A stretch of 64,000 bases of DNA from Nocardia mexicana NBRC 108244 (lineage in GTDB: Bacteria; Actinomycetota; Actinomycetes; Mycobacteriales; Mycobacteriaceae). The stretch lies in assembly GCF_001613165.1 (NCBI RefSeq), contig NZ_BDBV01000036.1, forward strand, positions 62,001 to 126,000. Direction: 5' to 3'. Made by a program: the position numbers and the translations under genes. Shown here one piece after another: positions 53,201 to 62,200 of this stretch. The notes below the pieces were generated by a model, which saw nothing but the letters and a program-made list of their open reading frames with translations, did no database searches and was not told the DNA's origin. Every line of letters begins with the position of its first letter. Position 1 is the stretch's first letter.

Positions 53201-56200
53201 CTCTCTCACCGCCTGAATGACCCTACGCATCGTGTCTTCTGCCCGCTGCTTGAGCCGGGTCTGATCGTCCTCCGACAGCTGCTGTGCATCCCCATCCCCC
53301 GGCGGCTTGAAGTCCAGCGGCACCAGGCCGAGAGCTTTCCTGACCGGCTCGAATACTTCCGCAATCTGATATTGGGACTCGGCAACCTTCCATGCCGGCG
53401 GCGGTATTCCACCCGCTGTCACGGCCTCGTTGACCTCGGCCCGCGTTACCCGCTGTATCTTTCGGGTCTCCGCCGCGTATTTGAATGGTATCTCACCGAT
53501 GTGGCGCACCGCACTGCCTGCCAATAGACCGGCCACCGCCCACCAGAAAGGACCGAGATCGAGATCGAGCAACGCCGACACCAGAGTTCCCGAGACGATT
53601 CCTGTGGTCTCCGCGGCCGCGATAATCGAATTGCGAAGCGCAAAAGCCTTCGGACTCGGCTGCCGAGACTTATATCCCTTGCTGAGGAGTGATCGGATTC
53701 GCTGGTCCATTTGATCGTGAATCTCTTCCCGGCTGGCATTCTTGCCGATTGTGAGAACATACTGCTCTTTCTCGATCCACTCGGCCCGCACTACCTCACC
53801 GTCCGGCAACTCTTCGGTACGAAGCGGTATCGTAGGCCCCGCCGTCAAGAACCAGCGGTCGGAAAAAAACGACACCTCGAAGGTGATGCCTTTCTCCGGA
53901 TTCAGCGCACTCTGCGGATCGGGCTGCGGAAACTGATCTAGATCAAAAAAACGTGCGATCACAGACCGCGATTCAGTCAACCTGGCACGAACCCTTGTAA
54001 TCTTGCGAGAAGGGGCTTGGATACCGCCAATTTTCGCATTATGCATCCATTCGATCGCATAGGCCAACGCGGGGTCCGAATGCTGGTCGAGCGCACGGTA
54101 GCCCTCGAGCCAGTACATCATCAGCGGGGTGAATCTCGGCAGCCTGGGGTCCCTTCCCATTCGCAGGCACCGGATTCGCCGCTCGGCTTCCTTGCCCATG
54201 ACCGAATTCAGTTGGAGACCGTGACGCCAGCCCACCATCCGGCCGTCGACGAGCTGGGGTTTTCCACTCACGAGCTCACGGATTCGACCTTCGTTCTTCG
54301 CCAGGTCCGAGAAGCATCGCTTGACCTCTGAGAGTTCCGCAGTCTGGCTCACTCCGGATAGCGATTCGATGTGGGGAGCGAATTCCTTTGCCCACCTCCG
54401 TCTCACCCCGAGCGCTGTATTGAGGTCAGCTACGAGCGCTATGTTTTCCTCAATTCTGTCGGCCAGTTCCGTCAAGGCGTTCACATCCTCCGGATGGCCC
54501 GGCCACCTCACTGGCCCGCCGCCTGACAGTGCACGGCCGAAAGCACCGCCCGTGGCATATACCGTCCCGAGGGTGCGAGGGCTATCCGGGAGTAACAGCT
54601 CTCGCCGCCCTACCTCACCGTCCCGTCCTCGATCGCCAGAGACGTATTCGGCCTGTGAGGAACCTCCCCACGGCGATGGTCGGCCAGCTTTCTCCGCCGG
54701 TGGCTGCTGGCGCCTGTCGCCCGGTCGCGGAGGCACCAGCGCGCTGCCACCATCGCCGTAGGTGGAGTGAGCGTCACGACCCGGACCCTGTTCGGTGGCC
54801 GATGGTCCTTTGGTCTTCTCGTACGAATTCGGCTGCGCCGTGCCGCCGGGTGCGAGGACTTCCCTCCGCACATTAGACCAGGGCGTCGCGCCCGTCCGGG
54901 GGGAGAGACCGCCTCGGTCGGCGATCGCTGCCGGTGTGTCCGGCTGCGCAGATGCGTCGGACCCTGTCGACGCGCCCGGAGTCCACGGAGTCCGCCCAGT
55001 GCCCGCCGAACGGCTTGGCGTTGTAGTCGCCGAAACAGCATTCAGCGCTGGACCCGCACTGCCCCCGGCACCTGGACCATCCTGCGCCCCAGCTGCCGAC
55101 GTCGCTACCGTATGGGACTCCGGGCCTGGTTCGCGGGAATCAGCAAAGTCGCCATCGTCCTCGTCCCGCCGCTGCAGCACAGCGGTGACAACGGTGCCGT
55201 CACGGATGCCAAAGGTTCCGATGACGATCTGCGTCGGCTGATCGGAGACCGCAGTGTCACGCAGTTCCGCAAGAAACATGCCGGTGAAGGGGTTCGTGGC
55301 ATCGCGCTCGAGTACGATCTCGACTTGATCGCGGCGCAGCCGCTGTCCGGTCGAGCGATGGTGGATGTCAAGCGCGATGTCCTTGGCCGAAAGCGCAACC
55401 TGGTCCCAGTGCACCTCCGGGTTCTCCTCGGCAAGTTCGCGGATCCGAGCCTGCTCGTCATCCCGGATGGCGGCGGTCACCATGTGTTGCGGAACCGCGA
55501 CATTCGGCTTGGCATCGAGACCAATGGTTCGAAAGACCGCGGCATCGGCGAGCGCAACCCCCGCGAACCCCTCCGTCCGGGCGGTCGCTCCGATCAGCCC
55601 CCGCGGCCACTGCGGTTCACCATCCGGCCCTATCAGCACCTTCCTCAGACCGAGATCCTGCGATGCTCGGTCGGCGCAGCTAGCCACGTCGCCAGCGGAA
55701 CCGCTTCCACGAAGTTCAACGGTGTACACATAATCCGGGAGAATGTCTCGAATCAGACCCGTATTCGCCTGCGGCACTACATGTTCAGGACGTATCGCCG
55801 CCATCGCCGCGCCGGGGTCAGGGTCCGGAGACCCATGCTCATCCAAGCCATTCTCCGCATGTCGCGATGCCGACGGGACTGGCGGCTCAGGCATCTCTTC
55901 CGCTCGGAGTTCCGCAGCGGGCACACGCAGACTGATTTGGTCCGCTCGTCGTCGAGCCTCCCCTGCGTTGCGAAGGGGCAGAACCGAAGGCCCCGACGCG
56001 CCGGGGGTGTCCGGTCCCAGTTGCCGCTCTCGGAAGGCGGCGGCGAACCGTTTGGCAGCTGCGTAAGCTTCGGTCGCTGTTTCGTCTTCGTCGCGTCTGA
56101 GCAGTTGCCCACCAAGCCTGCGGGCCATCTGAGCGTTCTCAGCGCGGAGCTGGGGATTGTCCAGCGTCCACGTCGGCGGATACTCGTGGCCGGTGGCAGG

Positions 56201-59200
56201 GTCACTGAATCCCGCGTTCGCTATGAGTCTGCGCGCAAATGACTCCATTACCGTTTGCTCCGACGGTCTATCGTCGATCATCGGGCGATGGTCGGCCAGC
56301 TCATCAATGATGGCTATGCCTTCTTCAATGCTGCGAATGCGCCGGTTGGCGTCCGCCAGCGCACGGCCGAGCACTCGGCGACCCCTGGGGTAGCGTTCGG
56401 AAGTCAGGTCCTCGATGGCCAGCGCCATAATGCCCACCAGGTATTCCGGGTCAGCGAGCGTCTGCAGATCGACTCCGGCGATCGCTTGGACGAGTGGGTC
56501 CGGATCGTCTTTGCCACGTTGGCTTGGGGGGTCCTCATCGAATGTCGTGCCGACGACCATGGCATGTATACGGTCGGCTCTGCTCGAGTCGAAACCGAGA
56601 GTTCTAGTGTGCGCACGCGCCAGAGCGGCCGAACGTCCTTCGTCGACGCCCCGGCCGTTACCGTAGACAGAGTCGCTGTAGGTCTCGGCGATCACCGCAT
56701 CCAGACATTCCTGCGGACTGAAGTTGCCAACGACCAGATGCCGCAACAGATGCTCTACATCGTGTAGCAAGTCGAAGCCGTTGTGGTAAGTCGCGGGGAC
56801 TCGGAATTCTGCAAGTTCGAGATCTCCGATGATCTGGTTTACCCGCCCGATCCTCGGATCGCCGTACAGCGTGGACACGATGTGTAAACCGTTGGCCGCC
56901 AACTGGATCGCACGATGTGCGTCGGGATCGTCATCGAATGACACGTTGGACAGCACTCGCTCCACGGCCTCGACCTGGTGCACCAGGACCTGTGGGTGCA
57001 GCGGAGGTTCACCGGGATCGAGCAGGCGGCGCCGGATCTCGGTGGCGTCATGCCGATCCTGCACCGTGTCCCGCTCCTGCAGCTGGGCGTAGATATCCGG
57101 CAGTCCGGCGACATGCAATCCGCCGGGTGTGCGCCATGAGCGGCTCCGCACACCGGCGTGTGAGGGATCTGCTGCCGTACCCTTCACCACGGTGCAGTTG
57201 CCATTGACCAGACAGTCCGCACCGTCAGCCGACTGCTGCTTCGACCATTCCGGCTGTCTTGACAGATGCCGGTAGTCGGCGTCGGAGACAGAGATTTCCA
57301 CACCCCCCGGTGCCGCTGGGGTACGGCCGAAAGCAGCGGCGACGGCGGTGGTTCCGAGCACCACACACTCCTCGGCGATTCGGTCGCCGAGCAGCGGACG
57401 AATATCGGCCTCCCAGTTGACGTGGTGCACGGTCGGCGCCGGTGCGGTGTCCGGGGAGGTCACCAGGTGCGTCAGCCGCTGCAACGCGGCCTCGGATTCA
57501 GCTGTCAGCTCGTCCTCGAGCTGTTCGAGGTTCTCGTAGAACAGGTGCAGGAACAGCCGACCGACGAGTCGGCAGTCACGCTCGCCGAGCGAATCCAGAG
57601 CACGATCCCAGTCCATTGCGGTCGCAGAGGTCAACCCAGTGGCCCACTCGTACCGATCCGCGGCCCAGGCGGCGAATTCCGACATCCAATGACCGTCCCG
57701 CCCGCTGCTCAGGACGTCGAAGGCCTGTGTGCCGTATTCACGCCAAACGCGCGCTACCCGCGCCGGCGTCCGCGCGTCGATGTCGGCTTTCACCTTCTCG
57801 AGAGCCTTGGCCTTCTTGTCCTCGAACGTCTGCCCCTCTACGAGCAACTTTGTCAGCTGCTCCCCGTCGAACACATTCTGCAGCAGATTCGACTGGTCAT
57901 GCCGGAACACCAGCGGGAACAAGGTGCCGATGTAGTTTAATGCTCTGCGCGCCCTTTCGCGCATATGCTGTGGAAGGATTACTCCCTTACGGGCGTAGTC
58001 CTCCAGTCCTTTAATTTCGGAAACAATCGATTCGAGATTGAATTTCTGATCCGGAAAATCCTCAGGGTCGAAAGAATACGCTTTTGTGAATAGTCCGTCC
58101 TCCAGAAATACAGACAGAGGCGGGCCTGGCGTAAATATCGCAATATTTCCGATCGTGGGCGCATTTTTCTCAGCCATCCCCAGCACGCGGGGGGGCTGCA
58201 CGTCGGTGCAGAAGACGGCAACGTTCACGGGGTCTCCGCCGCCCTCCAATAGCCTACTGGTGACCAGCAGTGTGCTGTCCTCGTACAAAAGATCAGCGAT
58301 AGCCTGCCGTTGATCCTCGTCCAACAGCGCACCTACATCGATGAACTCCTTCTTCGCGAGGAAATTATTGATGTCTCCCAGCCTGCTGAGATCGAGGCGC
58401 TGTCCGAGCTCTATGACTTTCTGGAGGTTCGTCATATTTTGCAGGGTGGTCAGGGCTTCGCTGTCCACCAGAACCGTACCCTGCCACCGCAACCCTGCCT
58501 GCTCCGCTGTCAGATGCAACCACCAGCCTTCGCTGGGCGCCGGGAATTTGGGCGGGTCTATCCTGCCGTCCGAGAATCTCCGTGGCACCCCACCTGAGTC
58601 GATCAGCACGGCTTCCTGGAGTTCGCGAAGCGACTCGAGTGTGTTCGCAGCAAAGGTGCCCTTATTGGCCTCCGGGCTGCTCACCACTTCGACATATGCA
58701 ATTTCGGTGTCCGGCTTGTAGATACTGTTCTCCGGAACCTTCTCGAAATACTCCTCCCAGATGATCCGGAGTTCTTGCATCAACAGTTCCGCATAGTCGG
58801 TCGGCTGATCGGTGTCCCCTTGCGCCTGTTCCCGGAACGCATGTGCATCGAGACGGTCGTTCAGCTCGTTCTTCCAGTTCTGCAGCCTCGGGGTGGCAAC
58901 AGCGCCGTCGGTGTCGTGCACATTCGACGGCCGCCACCTTTCCACGGCTTGACCGGGCGGTACGGCCCCCTCCGGACGGCCGGAATCCGAGTCCGCGGAG
59001 TCTGGCGGCGCCTGATCGGAGCCGTTGACGGTGGCGGGTTGCGCTTCCACGACCACGCTGGGGTCCAAAACGTGCAGCGACTGGTGCTCGGGCCGGGCAG
59101 GATCGCCGATGGTGTAGCCGCGGTATCCCAGTGCGGCGGCGAAACAGTCCAGATCACTGTAGATCGTCCACGCGTAGCCCAATTGCCGTATCAGTGCCTG

Positions 59201-62200
59201 GTTGTCCGGTGCCGCCTGTTCCTGGGCGGCGATGATCGCGTCCAGGACCAACTCCTGCATGGCCAGGAGTGCATCGATATCGGGCAGTGACGCGATGTCG
59301 GCAGGACGCACCGCCACACCTATAACAAGGTCGTCGTTACCATCCGCAAGACGGAGCGCGCGTTCCCGAGACGCCCATACCCGCGTCCCGTTCTCGACGT
59401 TCCTGCGAGCATTCGCAGTCTCACCACCGTCGCTGTCGGATCGCGCTGTGCCGAGCGGTGTTTGGGTCGTTGCGGTCGGGACGCCAGCGCAACGATAGTA
59501 GATGCGGCCACCCGCAGCTTCGATCTCCTCGAGGTGCGCGGGATCGGCCACGCCCGGGTAGCGAGTGAGGCCCCGCGCGCGGCAGACGCTCGCCCGCGCC
59601 GAGTCCGGATCGTCAGTCAAACCGGACAGATGGTCGCTCAAGCGCTCGAAGTCCAAGCCCTCACCCGCGTCGGGATTGGGAACCGGGCCAACCTGTTCCA
59701 CGATATGCCGCAAAGTCTGACGAGCCCGATCGATCGCCGCGAGCACGACTTCCGCCTGTGATCCCCTCATCTCATCGTGTGGCGCAAGAGCTTCCGTCTC
59801 CTCAGATGATTCGTGCGCCTTCGGCTCGGGCCTCGAGGACTCATCTGGACCGGGTCGGGGATGTCTTGCCGAATCACTGTGAGCTGCTCGGCGCTCATCA
59901 CCCGATGGCGTGTGATGGGCAACACTCGGGGTCCGGTCGTCCCTCTCCGCGGAGGAGCTCGGAGTATCCGGGGAATCCTGTTCACCGTCAGGTCGACCGA
60001 GCAGTTGGACTGGGTGCTTGCGACGCCGGGATACGGGATCGTGTGCGGGCGCGAGTGTGCCATTTATTGTTGTGAAGTAGGCATAGAATGCTTTCTTATA
60101 TTTTACATAGGAGGGTTGCCATTTGTTTTCGCCATTTTCGTCGCCGTCATAGTTGCGGACGTGGAGGAGGTGTTGCTTGCGTCGGGTGGCTGCTGGATTG
60201 TTGCCTGCGGCAGGGTCGGTCAGGTCGTCTATGAGGGTGTCGAAGATTAGGACCTGACCCTCGACCTCAACGACGTAGTGGATATGTCCGTCGACGGCGA
60301 TAGCGGCTCGGTCGATATTGTTGTCCGGGTTGCGGATGGTCTCGACAGCAAGGCCGACGGGTTCCGCGCCCTTGGTCTTCATAGGACGGAGCTGGGCACC
60401 GAGGGTTTCTTCCGTGATGCGCCAGTTGTCCCGAGCTTTCCATCGAGGATCGGTGTCGACAGGTTGGGGTGCTCTATTGTCACCCAACGCCTTGTGAACT
60501 CGTCCGATGTGGATGGCGCAGTTCCTTATTACTTCGGGGGCAGGGGCTTCCGGTAAGCCATTTTGTATCGCCGGACTCTGCTGGGCGACATTACCTGGCG
60601 CCTCTCGTCGCAACATCCGGTCGGAATACTCCAACCATCGGTCATTGGACTCTAGACCGGCATCCCTGTGCAGCGCCGCTTCTTCCAGATCGTCGAGTCG
60701 TTGCGCCACCATATCGAGATATTCTGCCAGAGAATCCGTAACATCCTCTGGGCTCCATTGTTGCATCTGAGCGTGTAGGTACAGTTTGATCACAGCATCC
60801 AGGGAGACAACATCGATCGGATCCTCCCCATGATCTTCGGCATCCTGTTTCAGGATCGCGAGGTCTTCCCGCAACTGCCTCGGGGATAATCTGCAATTCA
60901 GATGCAGCCTTGCTGCCAACTGGTCGCCGCGCCGCTCTAGTTCGGCCAGAGCCTGTCCCTTCCTTGCGGTGTTCGGAGGCACGGCCACTTCCTGCGCGGA
61001 CTGCTCCAGCAGCGTCAAATTGTCCAGTACCGTTCGGAACCAGTTCTGGCGGTTCAACCGCGCGAATTCGGGCTCCAGATCCATGATTCGTCGGCGGTCC
61101 GCCGCCAGTTCGGCCAGCGGTATGTCGTGCACGATCGGTGTCCTGCCGTCTGCGGTGAAGCGCGAGACGAACCCGTCGATATTCCAGTCTGGCAGGAAGA
61201 GAAGACTGTTGTCGTAGCCAAAGACGTCCGCACGGCGTTCACGGATCCCCCAGTTTTCGTTGCCGTGACGGTCGAATGCATGGATCAGGAAGTCCCCCTT
61301 TCCGAGTCTTCGCCCGCTCGGCGTATCGAAGTGGCGTCGCCATGCCTTCGGTTCCCCAAGCGAGTTCGCGTCGGTCCCCGGAATGAACTCCATGGCAATA
61401 ACCTTCTCGCCGAGGCGCACCACCTCCGGCGCCGGTGCGCCGACCGCCCGCAGGACAGCTGCTCCCAGCACCTCGGCGTCGGCGTGCTCGATCTGACGAA
61501 CTGTCTTCTGTATCTCCTGGAAGCCGTTGTGGTAGGTGACCAGTTCGATCTTCTTCGACGCGTTGACATGGTCGTTGATCTCAATCTCTTCACGTGGAAG
61601 CTCGCCTCGCCGGGCGGCTTCGGCCCTCTTCTGCGCGAAGCTACGTTGATCAGGGAGCTTGTTCATCCACGCGATATCCGCCCCGTCGATGTAGTAACGG
61701 ATACCAGGATCGAAGCTGGTTTGCCTACCGGATACCGGTTCGACTGTCAGCTTGCTATACTCGTCGATCTGCACTCGCCAGTACTCGATCGGGATACCAG
61801 CCTGCTCCCACTGCTGCCGAAACCCCGGCTTGACCACATCCAGCAGGTACTGCTGATTACGTAGCGGGGAGGCAACCACGACGCGCGGCGACTCTCCGAA
61901 GACGAATCCAACGCCCTCCGCAATAGGTTCGGCATCCTCGGTCTCCAGCACCGTCCTGGCAACCACTATGGCCAATGCCTGACGCACCTGCGCCGCGTAC
62001 CAACTGGCCGTATCGATGTGCTCGGTCGCCGTCTCGAACCGTTTGACCATGGTGCGCACCCGCTCGTTATCGAGGAAGACCCGAACGGCGGCGTCATTAA
62101 CGGTGAGCCCCCGCAACACCGCCTCGTCACGTGCCCGCTGGCGGCGCACCACCTCCGCCACGTCGCGCGCGATTTCGGGCACGGACCGATTCGTCACATC

